This document shows, one piece after another, positions 10,920 through 56,307 of a DNA stretch of 64,000 bases. Source of the DNA: Pterobdella sp. o SKG-2022 (lineage: Eukaryota; Annelida; Clitellata; Hirudinida; Piscicolidae). The notes beneath the pieces were generated by a model. It saw only the letters and a list, made by a program, of their open reading frames with translations. It searched no databases and was not told where the DNA came from. Position numbers and translations under genes: made by a program. Each line of letters begins with the position of its first letter. Position 1 is the stretch's first letter. The stretch is taken from positions 1,756,841 through 1,820,840 of the forward strand of contig OZ038327.1 in NCBI GenBank assembly GCA_964035795.1, read 5' to 3'.

Positions 10920-13900
10920 ATGCAAAGCACCTTAAACCTCAAAATAGACGGTGCAGGAAGGGGTGGGAGGGTGTGGAGGAGTAGTGGATGGACTAGCGGG
11001 AACGTTTTCGCTGATCCTTGGCTGAGCGACACCCTTAGAAAATCAGATCTCCCATTAAAGAATAAAAATAAAAATACTAATAGTAGTTTAAATAGAGATA
11101 GCTCTAATTATCATTATGTATCGAAACTGAGCAATTTCTCCATAAACATGGTTCCAAATAGATTCGGAACCAATAATAGGAACAAACGAACCAATGGAAA
11201 TGACAGTTATGAAAAAGTTGGAGAAAAAACTGGAAGTACCCTAGACTTTGAAGATAAAATAAACCGCTTGACTGAGATCCACAGAAACAAAACAAATAAT
11301 AAAAAAACAAAAAAAATGAAATACATAAATAAATATTTTCATAATAATAAAAATAATAATGATGGTGATAATAACAAAAATAATGATGATGATGATAGTG
11401 CTTTTTATTTCACTGAAACTTTCACTAAAAGCAATAATGATGTCAGTAATAGCGATAAAAACAACAAAAATAAAAACAAAGATAAAAATGATGACGATGA
11501 TGACGTGTATAATGATTATGACGATTTGGTGATATCACCGGATGTTTACAACGACATCACTGATAGTTTCAAATTACCGGGGGTTAGAAGGAGGTCCTCA
11601 AAACTTAGTCTGTGAGTTGGGGGAGGGGAGGTGGTACGTGATGTTTAGGTGGTGTGGTGAGGAGTGGCTTGTGTGATCTGGTGGGTGCGTTTTTTAGTGT
11701 GGTAAAGTCTAGTGGCGTGGTGTTGTTCGAGAAATAGGAAAAGGAGTGTGACTCGAGAGTGAAATGGATAATTGAAGATTGAGTAATGTGTGATGGGGGA
11801 GGTGGAGGGGTTATGGAGCGAGTGATGTCGATAAAAAATGCGTCATCTCAAACCCTCTCAAACCTTTCTTACTTCCATTACCCTCTTATCGCAATTTCTA
11901 TTTTCTTTATTTTTCTTTTTTACTTCTTACCCTTCCATCCCTCACAATAAAATCAACTATCTTATCCTCCTTCTTTATTTCCTTTACCCACCCCAAGCAC
12001 CCACTTCTCCTCCCACAGCACTTACCAGATAGAGCACACGTTGGTCGACTTGGACACGATGTTGGAATCCTTTGAAGAAGACTTCCAAGAGCCCGAGAAG
12101 TATTTCAAGTCTTTGGAGAAAGGTGGTGTTATTATTAAAATTGTTTTTATTTTTATTATTATTTTTATTGAAATTTTTATGACGCACAAATAAAAAAAAA
12201 TTTTTTCAAAGTGTTTGTTTTTTATTTTTTCCCTTCCACGTCATCATCATTATCATCACTGCCAAAGGAATCAAAACTGACTCAGCTAAACTTGGCCTCA
12301 AATTGGCTCTTTCCCGCCAAGCCACTCACAATCAGCATATCAGAAATCTCTGTGGTTTGTTATTTTATTATTATTATTTTTTTTTTGTTTTTATTTTTTG
12401 TTGTTTTTATTATTTCTCTTATTTTTTTTGTGGTGTTGCTATTATTTTTGTTATTAGCGATAAGTAATTTTATAAAATTATTATTATTTTTGTTTTTATT
12501 ATTATCATTTTAATTATTATTTTTTTTTAGTTATTATCATTTTGTTTGTATCGATTTTTTTGATGATGATATAAATTTTATTATTATTTTTATTATTAAT
12601 TGTTATTTTTATTAATAACTATTATTATTAATTTTTATTTTTATTATTAATTATTATTTTTATTATTAATTGCTATCTTTATTATTAATTATTATTTTTA
12701 TTATTAATTATTAATTATTATTAATTTTTATTTTTTTTATTAATTATTATTTTTATTATTTTCTCACCAGGAAGAACCATGCTTCTAGAAAACGACCCGA
12801 CGGTTAATATTATGATTTTTCTTATGGAGATTTATTCATTGCTTTTTTATTAACCTTTTTCTATTATTAGTCTTATTTTTTTGTTTTTTATTAACCTAAT
12901 TTTTTTTTATTTATTTTATTTTATTATTCTTTTCATTTTTATTTTTTCGTTAATTTTGTTTATCGTGCAACGATGCTGTTTTAGATATTACATTTTTCAA
13001 TACATTCAATTATTATTTTTTATCTAATTATTTTCATTATTATTATTTTTATTATTATTTTTATTATTATTGTTTTTATGATTTTCATTATTTTTATTTT
13101 TATTTTTCTTATTTTTTATTATTTTTGTCTCACACACGTGTGAATTAATCGAAGCATGAAACTTGTGAGCTCACCTTGATTTTGATTCCTATTATTTTTT
13201 TTATGTTATTATTCTTGTTTTTATTTGCATTTTTTTTTCGTTTTTATTTATTTACTTTTATAGTTTTAATCTCACTAATTATTTTTATTCTTATTTTTTG
13301 TTTATATTTTTTTGTAATTTCAAAAATTATGAATGATTCTCTATTTATCCTTATATTTTATCGTCATGACAAGAAGTCTTATTATTTTTCATTTTTATTT
13401 TTTTTAATTATTTTTCTCATTATTCTTTACCCTTCCCATGGTAATAAAGCTTTTTTTTCCTCAATCTTCCCGTTAACAACAATCATACAACGGTTTTAAT
13501 TCATGACTCATAAAAACTCATCTTTTTTTATTACTCAATCAGCCAATCAAGTATCGAATCCTATCATAACTTTCCGATTGTGTAACACACATGTGTTGAA
13601 GTTATGTGTTTATGTGTTAAAAATCGATAGGTTTAGTCAGCTATGTGAAACTTATTTGTTTGTATGTCTGTATGTTTATTTATGTATAATGATTTTTGTA
13701 TGTGTTACTAATTTTAATTTGTATGGAAGTTTGTGTACACAAATGTTGTGTGTTTTCTACATTTATGTGTTTTTTGCGTTCAGTTTTTTTGTGTTTTACA
13801 TATTTTTTTATGCTTTTTTGTGTGTTTTCAATTTCTATGAGTGTTTTCTGTGTGTTCTCATGCTTCTATGTGTATGAATGTATCATAGCCAAGTATTTTT

Positions 13901-16900
13901 AAGTGTATGCGTGTTCCACATGTGTGTGTTTTTACTTTTTTGTGCGTGTTTGAAGTGTGTTTTATGTGTTTCCCCATGTGTATGTTATCATGTTTAGTTT
14001 TTCACGTGTGTATTTAAATATATTTATATCTTTTACGTGTGTGTTTTTCATGTGTCTCTATGCTCTACCGCACACATATGTAATTTATCATCATATAGAT
14101 CCCTGACTCATGAGTTCAATAAAATGTGTTTCTTTCTTTTCTCACATGTACACTTCATATATATGTTGTAAACTCCATTTTTTTCTTGAAGTTTGTTTTT
14201 ATTCTAGCGTTTGTGAACAAAAAATAGTTTAAGTTTTTTTTTGTTAAATTTCTGTAGTTATTTTGAAAAATTTGAAGTCTGATGACTAGTTTAAGGGCTA
14301 AGTTGTAGTTTTTGTTGTTTGTTTTAAGAGAGTTGATGTTGAGAGTGGGTGATTTTTGGATAGTAAAGAAAAAAATTTGAACTAACTGATAAATTTTGGA
14401 AAGATAATTTAATTTTTTAGTAATAACTGCTTTTGGGTAACAGAAATAGAGACTTTATTAAAAGGATTGTGTGAAAATGATTGAAAAATGGGGATTTTTA
14501 ATTAAAGTTGATAAAAATTACCAATTTTTTGTGTTAAGAGTTTGGTTTATCAAAAGAAAATCAGTTTTAGAAGAAAAAATTTAGTAGAATTGTTTTGAAG
14601 AAAGAAACTATAAAGAGATAATAATAAAAAAATGGAAATTTTGGAAAAATACCAAAAAAATAACAAAAAAAAATTAAGTAATACAGAATAACATTAACAA
14701 GAAGAATATAAATCAGTAAAATTTTTTAGGAAAATATTTGTTGGACAAAACAGAGGTGTGCAGGAAAAAATAAAAATGAAATAATGATAAATTACTTGAG
14801 AAACTTGTTATTTTTTTATATTTCTTTTATTATTTACAATAGAAGTCTTCAAAATTGTGAACAACTTTATCAATAACACAATGGATAATGATTCCAGAGA
14901 TAATAATAAAAAGAATAACAATAAGAATAATAATAAAAATAATGATAACAACAAAAACAATAATAATATAAGAAAGATTCTTTGGAAATCGAAGTCTTCT
15001 TTTAACCCTTATTTGCGTCATAGTTTCAAATTACCAACGGGAAAATGGAAAAGAAAAGAGGAAGACGACGAAGAAAAAAATGGTAGTGATAGTAATGATT
15101 ATTACAGACTTGATAATGATCGCGAAAAACATATAAAAAAAACAAAGAAATATCTTTCGGAATTAATTAAAGAAAGAATAAACAAAAAATCGAAAAAACA
15201 AAACAACAATAACAAAACTAAACCGGAAATAGTTGGTGACGTCAAACTGCTCTACTTTTCTGAAAGCTTATTGGCACTGAATTCAAGATTAGCCAGAAGT
15301 TTGGATGTGGTGGGAGTTGATGAGTGGATGGTTCAAATGGAAAAAGTCATAACAATAAACTTTTTTTTGTTATTTCTTATTTATTATTATTATTTTTTTT
15401 ATTGTTATTATTATTATGTATTTTTAATCATTCATTATTATTTATTTCATTTTTGTTTTCCATCATTTTTTGAACAATTTTTAAAATTCATTTTTAATAG
15501 TATTTTAGCATTGAAACAGTAATACTGACAGACACAAATTTTGTTACTTAAATAGCTCACGACTGACTGAGTCATATAATTGTTATTCATTCATTCCTTT
15601 ATTCACAATGTCATAGGTCATTCTCCTTCTTTTATATCTTTTGTTATATTTATTATATTTATTTATTAAAACACAACTTGTATCATTGTTCATGATTTAA
15701 AATTCTTCATTCTTTATCACTAACTTCTTTTAATAACAACATTCTGATATGAGCACTTACATAAGATTATAACAAACCAAATGGTGTCACCACAGATCCC
15801 TTTATAACCAAATAAACACAACAGGTTCAAGAGGAATATGAGAATATATCTCAGTATGAATATTCCAACAAGGTTAAAATCTATTTAGGGTTTATTTATG
15901 TAGTTAGAGTAAAGAGTGAGGGTAGGTTAAAGTTAAAGCTAAGGGGAAATTAAGGGTTAAAATTGGGATTAAGTTATAGTTGGAATTAGAGTTAGGGTTA
16001 TGGTTAGAATAGGTTAGAATTAGAAAAGGGGTTAGAGTAAAGATGGGGGTAAGATTAAAAAGGGGGTAAAGTAAGAGTAAGGACTAGAGTTAGAGTCAGA
16101 AGTAGGTTGAAAATCATTGTTAAAATTTGGCTTGGTTTTCGGAAAAGGTATTTAAAACTCAAACATGGAACCACTAATACATACATTATGAACCCCATTC
16201 TCATCACCCAATCAGAAAAAAGTCCACGCTCCTAACCCAGAATCAGGTTACATAACAACCAATGAGAGTAGCGGATCTGAAAAGTCCAATAAATCTACGA
16301 ATTCCCGTCTCTCGATACATAATAAGGACAAACTCACTAGCAGTAGTAATGACAGTGGTGTGTATGGCGGATATAATAGTAATGATAATAAAAATAGTAA
16401 TAATTTAAATACTGCAAATAACAACATTAGCGCCCCTAACTGTGGCTCGATAAGCAATCCAGTATCAGACAACCTCTCAAACTCCACCACCCATTCTCCA
16501 CACACTCTTCTCATCACCTCTACAAGCCCCATAGTTTTGGAACTAGAAGAAATCCATAGGAGGAAGTTGAGTAGCGCAAATGAGAACCAAATGTGGCCAT
16601 TTTCAATCCAACCCCCCGATTCCCCACCTCCTCAAGCTCCGCCCACTCAGTCGCCATCTTGGGAAGCTACTTACGCCCCTGTGGGAGTACATAACGACAG
16701 CTTTGGTATGTTGTGGCTTTGTGTGTGTTAACAATTTCTTAGTTTTTTTCGAATATTTTCAATGCCTTTAACTATATTTATTTTTTTATAAAAAAAAAAT
16801 TATTTTTATTACAATCATAACCCTAATCTTGAAATCACTACTCACCAGTTCCTCCACCTCCTTCTGGTTTTGATTACGAAGCAATTTTGCGAAAAAAGAA

Positions 16901-18265
16901 ACCCAAAAAAAAGCAGGAAACGGAAACACTAACGAAAGAAGAGCTTGAAAAACTCAACGAAATCTTCCAAAACGCAGAAGAATCAGACGATAAAACATTA
17001 AAAAAAGACAAAGAACAAACAAAAAACAACGAAGAACAAACAGAAACGTTTAAAAATTCACCAGATTTTCAACTCGATTCACAGCTTCCGTTTTGTAGCA
17101 TCCCTGTAAGCCAGAGTCTCAAAAAAGAAGTCAAAAGACGGAAAAAGAGAGTAGAACCTGACATAGTTTCTTTGTCCAATAAAAACGCAGGTGAAGAAGA
17201 ACATAATAATGATAATAATAAAAATAACAACAATGAAAATAGTAATGAAGCAACATCACCAACAAGCGCTAGTTATATGGAAGTCTATAGCAACATTGAC
17301 GACTTTGATTATAACATCAGCAACAAAAATGGCAAAAGCAACATAAACGACAACAACAACGCCTACAACACCATTGATGACGATGAAGACGGTAACGTCA
17401 CTCTCCATAACTCTTTTTCCCCCTTTATGCCACCCGAACCTGATTTCGTTCCTACCCCTCCACCTTTCGTTTTCCCTTCTAACAGCAATAATAATAACAA
17501 TAATAACATTAATAATAATAATCCCTATAAAAATGATAACTTCACCACCAATTTGGATGGTGATGATTATGATTACTGCATAGAACCGGAAGTAACAGAC
17601 ATAGACAATATACAACCCCCAAAAGATTTTGTGTCATTGCCCCAATTGTCAGCATCACCACAACCGTCATCGCCATCACCACCACCATTTGTACCTTCTC
17701 CCCCACCCCTTCCTCCTCCCAACTTCCACCCTCCTCCTACTTCCGTCATAAGTGACCTCGCAAATGAAGTCAATGATTTACAACTCAGATCCTCATCCGG
17801 TGAGTTATTCACAGATTTGAAATCATCCCACGAAAAAAACTAAACGGTAATAAACATAACACAAAAACAACTAAAAAAACAGGCAGACAACAAGACAGAC
17901 AGACAGACAGCCAGACCGACAGACAGACAGACAGTATGGTGGACATGATATCTAGTATGATAATTGAAAAATCTTTCAAATTGAGGCCTTCAAAGAAAGG
18001 AAACTTAATAAGGGAAGGTGCAGATTTCAAAGAGAAGAATAAGGATGATGATGATGGTAGCTTTAATAATAACAATAACAATAATGAAAACAATAATAAT
18101 AATAGTTATAATGAAAAAAATAATGATAATAATAGTAATAATGACAATAATAATAATAATAATAATAATGAGAGTGATGAGTTGTATTTAAGCTCTGCTG
18201 AGGTAGAAGACAGCTTTAATAACAAGAATAACAATAAAGTCAATAATAACAACATTAACACTGTA

Positions 18266-18359
<94 letters not shown>

Positions 18360-18621
18360 GAAACAATAAAAATAATAATAAAAATTTCTTAAAAAAATTT
18401 CCTCCTGCAGTACCTACAAAGAAACCGCAAAAAACAAATGATAATAACACTAATAACATTGTAAATAAAAATAATAGCGATGATTATATCAACAACAACA
18501 ATAGCAATAATAATAAAAACAATGTATTTAGCTTGACTCACGAAATAAACAACACAAACCTACACAAAGCTGTTAATGAAGATGATGTCGGTTAGTATAT
18601 TATTATTATTGTTGTTGTTAA

Positions 18622-18687
<66 letters not shown>

Positions 18688-19333
18688 CATCATCATTGTT
18701 GTTGTTGTTGTTATTATTTTTATTTTTTTTATTCTTACTTCCGTTACCATTGGCGTACTTAAAAATTTTTGTTTTTATCAGTTATCTTTTTTAATCCCCA
18801 TATAAAATTTGTTTATTTACATTACTATTATAATTTTTTTTATTCACCTTGTCGTCATATTCGATTCAAAATTCATCTCGATACAACAACGTCACAATTA
18901 CGTCACAGATATGACCCAGTTAGAAGGGTATCAGTCAATCACAGAAGCAACTCCAGCCTGGAAGGTGAACATTATCAATAAAAGGAACAGAGCATTATTG
19001 GATAAATATCTGGTTGGTTATTATTGTTTTTATTTTTTTGATCATTTTCATTTTTTTTGAAGTTTTTATTCCATTTATTAGTATTTTTTTTGATTTTTTT
19101 AACCTTCTCACCATAACGTTTTGTTTGTATATTTCTCAAAAATGTCATTCTTAATAACACTTTCACATAATTTGATTCATTATTGAATCAATTGCTTTTG
19201 AAATGTTTGTTATTGTTATTTTTTGTTTATTTTTGAACTTATTATTTCCACTAAACAGCAGGAAAAAGAAGAAAATGCAAAATGGAAAAACATACCAGAA
19301 TGGAAAAGGAAACTAATCCAGAAAAAAATGTGA
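10920..19333 (+). CDS. large Asn/Pro-rich protein, possibly actin-associated
   Basis: Exons: 10920-11611, 12019-12122, 12268-12354, 12771-12802, 14843-15345, 16216-16705, 16849-17799, 17931-18590, 18909-19012 and 19259-19333 (stop TGA). Phases agree everywhere except between exons 4 and 5, so at least one small exon in 12.8-14.8 kb is missing. The ATG at 10920 has an in-frame TAA 21 nt upstream and no acceptor between, which supports it as the start. The protein has over 1,200 residues: a polar Asn/Lys/Asp-rich N-terminal part; a compact segment TYQIEHTLVDLDTMLESFEE in exon 2; a Ser/Pro-rich middle; PPPPSGFDYEAILRKKKP in exon 7 with a poly-proline block near 17680-17740; a long poly-Asn tract in exon 8; and a basic C-terminus. 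Two tail motifs, PAWKVNIINKRNRALL and IPEWKRKLIQKK, recall the W-R/K repeats of espin-type tails by eye. Actin binding is only inferred. Confidence 0.65.
11612..12018 (+). other. intron 1 of the Asn/Pro-rich gene
   Basis: Starts GTGAGTTGGGGGAGGGG and stays G/T-rich for about 200 nt. It then becomes C/T/A-rich and ends CTTCTCCTCCCACAG. The two ends are roughly complementary in composition. Confidence 0.7.
12803..14842 (+). other. intron(s), AT-rich then TG-rich
   Basis: No convincing gene. 12803-13480 is T-rich with (TTA)n. 13560-14080 is a degenerate TGTGT/ATGTGT-rich stretch. At least one short exon of the Asn/Pro-rich gene should lie here because phases on each side do not match, but I could not fix it. 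Confidence 0.5.
15890..16115 (+). repeat. degenerate TTAGGG-like array in an intron
   Basis: Repeated variants of GGGTTA/TTAGAG/TTAGGG (gagggtaggttaaag, aagggttaaaattggg, gagttagggttatggttag). They suggest a decayed telomere-like or GGGTTA simple repeat. It lies in the intron between 15345 and 16216 of the Asn/Pro-rich gene. Confidence 0.5.
17888..17934 (+). repeat. (GACA)n microsatellite at a 3' splice site
   Basis: Tandem GACA units (agacagacagacag...) run straight into the start of exon 8 at 17931. Several successive CAG trinucleotides are offered as acceptors, 4 nt apart. Only every third keeps the reading frame. The acceptor chosen (AG at 17929-17930) gives phase 1, which matches the GTGAGT donor of exon 7. 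Confidence 0.8.
18070..18530 (+). repeat. poly-Asn (AAT/AAC)n tract inside exon 8
   Basis: Interrupted AAT/AAC triplets. The longest uninterrupted run, about 18268-18357, gives about 30 consecutive Asn codons. It stays in frame with flanking non-repeat sequence and with the splice sites, so it is probably translated. Confidence 0.85.
18599..18720 (+). repeat. (TTA/TTG)n array just inside the next intron
   Basis: Starts about 8 nt after the GTTAGT donor of exon 8 at 18591. It is the reverse complement in composition of the AAT run in the exon, so the pre-mRNA could fold the two together across the donor. Confidence 0.85.
18909..19333 (+). CDS. C-terminal exons with paired W-K basic motifs
   Basis: Exons 9 (18909-19012) and 10 (19259-19333) are joined in phase 0 across a GTTGGT...CAG intron. 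They encode the end of the Asn/Pro-rich protein: MTQLEGYQSITEATPAWKV, INKRNRALLDKYL, then QEKEENAKWKNIPEWKRKL and a stop. The spacing of two Trp-Lys motifs about 35 residues apart, each followed by basic and aliphatic residues, is the least repetitive and most protein-like part of the gene. It is the best query for identifying the family. Confidence 0.6.
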
Positions 19334-19424
19334 ATAAAAAAAAATAAGCTCGAAAAATCATGGCAAAAACTTTATGGAATGATAAGAAATGTAAAAAATA
19401 AAAAGTATAAAAAAGAAAAAAATC

Positions 19425-19430
19425 AATAAA
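19425..19430 (+). terminator. candidate polyadenylation signal AATAAA
   Basis: AATAAA about 90 nt after the stop of the Asn/Pro-rich gene. A second copy overlaps the stop codon itself (19333-19338). Which is used cannot be told from sequence. Confidence 0.4.
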
Positions 19431-19433
19431 TGG

Positions 19434-20348
19434 AAAACTGTGATAAATGCTTTTTATTGAGTTCAATGAATGGTTAAAACACTGTCTGAACTAAAAAAAT
19501 AAAAATAACAATAGAATAATAATAGAAATAATAAAAAAACACTAATATTATTTGAAAAAATGTGAATAATAATAATAGTTTGCATAGACTTCCATCTGGA
19601 TTTTTGGAAAATTTTTGCAGCTTGCTTTGAAACATGTTCTGACAATATTTTTCATGTTGTTTTTTCGTTTTGTTATATTTTATTGCAAGATCATTAATTT
19701 TTTTTTTTTTTATATTTTTTATTATTAATTATTTTTCTATTTTTCGAATATTCTTATTTTTATTTATTGCATATTAAATGTTCTGATTTTTTTTAATAAA
19801 ATACCACGATTTGTGCACTCAAACTATTTTTTGCTGTAAATGATATTTTTCCCCTTGTCAATATTACCCTTATTATTTCAAATATTTATTTTAAACTGTT
19901 TTTTTTTCTCTCAAACTGCAAATTTTTCTATTTTTTATCGTTATACTAAAAATAAAATAAACGAGAATAAATATAAAAATATTAGTTAATTATATAAAAA
20001 TAAAACAATTTTTTGATTTTATCCAATAAAAAAAATGAACGTGTTGTTGGAAAACGAAAAAAATTGAAAATGTTGAGAAATTCCCAAAAAATCCAACCAG
20101 TGGCATTTTGAATGAGATTATTAACGATATTAACAATAACTATAAAGGTAAAAATGACAATAATAACAATAATTATTTTAAAAATAACAATTTTTTTTCT
20201 TTAATAATAATAATTGTACTAATAATAAGGATAACAATGATGATGATGATGGTGGTGGTGGTGGTGGTGATGATGATGATGACGATGACGATGATGATGA
20301 TGGTGGTGATGACGATGATGATGGTGATGATGGTGATGATGATGATGG

Positions 20349-20409
<61 letters not shown>

Positions 20410-21259
20410 AGTGATAATATTGTCAATAAAAATAAGCATAATAATAACAACAAAACAATGAAAATAATAATAATAATAATAAAAACAAAATAATGGAAAT
20501 AACAGCAAATAATGAAATAACAATAATAATAATAATAATAAACAAAGATTGCATAATGAGAATAATAGTTAAAAGAATCAAATATTATAAAGTGATTCAT
20601 GCGAATTTATCAAGGCACTTCTTATTTTTAATTTAAAAAAAACAAAAAAAAATAATAATAAAAAAATGAAACTAGTTCTTTCAAGAAATGATCAACCCTA
20701 GAAGCATTTGATAAACGTGCGTAAAAAAAATAATAAAGATAAAAAATTTTTATTCATATGATTGTCTGTGTGGCAAAATCCTAACCAGAAGGAAGAGAAA
20801 AAAATTGGTATATTTTTTGATGTTTTTTAAAATTTATAATTCTTGTTATAAATGTTATTGTTGTTATTGTGATTGTTATTGTTGTTATTGTGATTGTTAT
20901 TGTTGTTATTATAATTGTTATTGTTGTTATTATGCTTATTATTGATGTTTTTATAAACTCCGTTTTTTAATAATTACTGTTTTTCTCATTAGTGACATTA
21001 TCATCTGAAAAGCAAAAATCTAAATAAGAAATTATCAGAATTAGTTTGAAAAAATTAGTTGAAAAAACAAGCCAAAAGTATGAACAAGCCGGTAAAAAGC
21101 TCAATTCCAGTTTTTTTCTTTTATACAAAACCCAGACCCACCCATCATCCACACAACTTCACAACCCTCTCTCTTTTTTCTTCCAACACACATCCATTAT
21201 AAATAAAAAATTGGTGAAAGGAAACTTTTTAGTCCCAACCCTCTCTTCTTCTTCTCTCA
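19434..21259. other. intergenic between two convergent genes
   Basis: AT-rich with no gene seen. It holds a (GATGGT/GATGAT)n array at 20236-20411 and a tandem of TTGTTATTGTGATTGTTA-like units of about 21 bp at 20848-20945. Long open frames here are products of the triplet repeat. Confidence 0.7.
20236..20411 (+). repeat. (GAT)n / (GGT)n trinucleotide array
   Basis: About 58 triplets, mainly GAT with GGT interruptions at the left. It gives spurious open frames of poly-Met, poly-Ile and poly-Ser on either strand. Confidence 0.9.
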
Positions 21260-54628
<33,369 letters not shown>

Positions 54629-56123
54629 CGTTATCTCTTTTTTTTTCTCGTTTTTTTTGCATAGTTTTCAAAATTTTTTTGTATCCCTCATGATTTTCGG
54701 AATTCGTTTTAATTTTTTTGAGTAATTTGGAAAGTAAATTTTTCTCTTACTACTACCATCATCACAAGTTTAATTCACCTTTTTTTCAGCCCTATCCTAG
54801 TTTTTTTTATTTTCTACGATAAATTTCTTCTTTTTTTTCATCACTATCATCATAATCATCATGGCTACCACCACCATTATCATCATTCTCATCCTCATCC
54901 CCATCATCATCATCCTTATCTCCTACTTCATCATCATTTTGTTCACTCCAATCATCGTCTTTCTCGTCGTTAAAATCTACGAAAAGATCAATCAAAATCA
55001 TAATCATCACTATCAACATTATCATCCTCTTCGTCATCTTCCTCCTTCTAGTACTACTACTACTACTACCCCTCGTCCTCTTCCTCCCCCTCCTCCCCAA
55101 CCTTAAAAGCCCCTCTTCTTTCATGTCTCACTGCTTGTTCCTTGTTGTTGATATGGCTGAAACTGCTATGACGATGTGTGATGTGGTGGTGTTGTTCAGA
55201 CATTGTTGCTGTTGTTTTTTATGTTGTTTTTGTTTTTTTGTTGTTTTTGTTTTTATTGCTGTTGTTTTTGTTGTAGAATGTTGATTATGCTTTTGTTTTT
55301 TAGTGTTTTTTTGTTGTTATAGTTAAATTTTTGTTGTGAAACTCAGTTTTTGTTTTACTTTTGTTTTCAGTATAAATTTAATCAATTTTTTTCGTTGTTA
55401 TTTTTGTTGTGTTTAAAATCCTTATTTTTTTGATTATTTTTTCACCATTTTTTGTACTATTAGTTCATTATTATTATTGTTTTTATTTCATTGTTATTTT
55501 TGTTATTATAATTATTGCTATTTTAATTGATGGATCAATACGTAATTCTTCCAGTCTTTTAAAATTTTTTTACTTTTTCAACGTTGTGTCGTGCTTCCAT
55601 TCAGATTTTTTTCAATAAAAAACATATTCTTCAGTTGTTTTATGGTGAGTTTTTTCAACTAATCTTTTTTGTTAAACCATATTTTATTTATGATTTTTGT
55701 TGTTTTTTTTTTTCGTGAATATGATTATCTTTGGGAATCTGTGAATGCAAATCCGATTATTATTATTTTTATAGATTTTCCAATATTAGTTTTTTCTTAG
55801 TTTTTCATAGTTCTACTTCACATTTTCAATGAGTTTTTACAATTTTTACAAACATTATTTTCTATATTATACTAATTCTCATTCTTAGTTGTTTTTGAAG
55901 AACAATTATTTGGTTTTATTTCATGGTATTTTTAAAAAAATTTTTTTTCCACAACCTAAGCTTTTCTAATCCAATGTGTTCCAATCTGTTTTTATTCCAA
56001 TTATTCTTTTTTTCAATCGAAAACGAAAAAATAAACATTAAAAAAAAACAATAATAGCTTCAGAATTTTTTTCCAGATATAAAAATACTCTCATCACTTT
56101 ATGAAATCTAATCAAAATGACTT

Positions 56124-56307
56124 ATATAGCGCCTCTTACGCATCGTTCAAAAGCGCTCTGCTATGAACTGCAAAATTAACATTTGATTGTCTTAACCATT
56201 ATTAATATTATCATTTCAATATTTTTCACTTTTTTTCAATAGCTCAAAGGTAGAGCATTAGACTAATTAACTAAAGTTACCGGGTTCAATCCCGCGTGGA
56301 CCGACAA
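56124..56307 (+). repeat. tRNA-like / SINE remnant
   Basis: 56240-56307 has an A-box-like AGCTCAAAGGTAGAGC with a good D-arm and a B box GGGTTCAATCC in a CGGG/CCCG T-arm. The acceptor stem does not pair (5' side TTTCAAT-like, 3' side GGACCG) and the anticodon stem is weak, so it is not a functional tRNA gene. Some 80 bp before it, TATAGCGCCTCTTACGCATC and AAAAGCGCTCTGCT resemble the 3' ends of LINE-dependent SINEs. Confidence 0.45.

Noticed and set aside
20108..20600. Poly-Met, poly-Ile and poly-Ser frames
   Set aside because: Products of the (GAT)n array at 20236-20411.
54807..55124. Acidic 105-codon minus-strand frame upstream of PKC exon 1
   Set aside because: Most of it comes from GAT/ATC triplets, and it shows no splice link to PKC.
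56240..56307. Functional tRNA gene
   Set aside because: A and B boxes are good, but the acceptor stem does not pair and the anticodon stem is poor.
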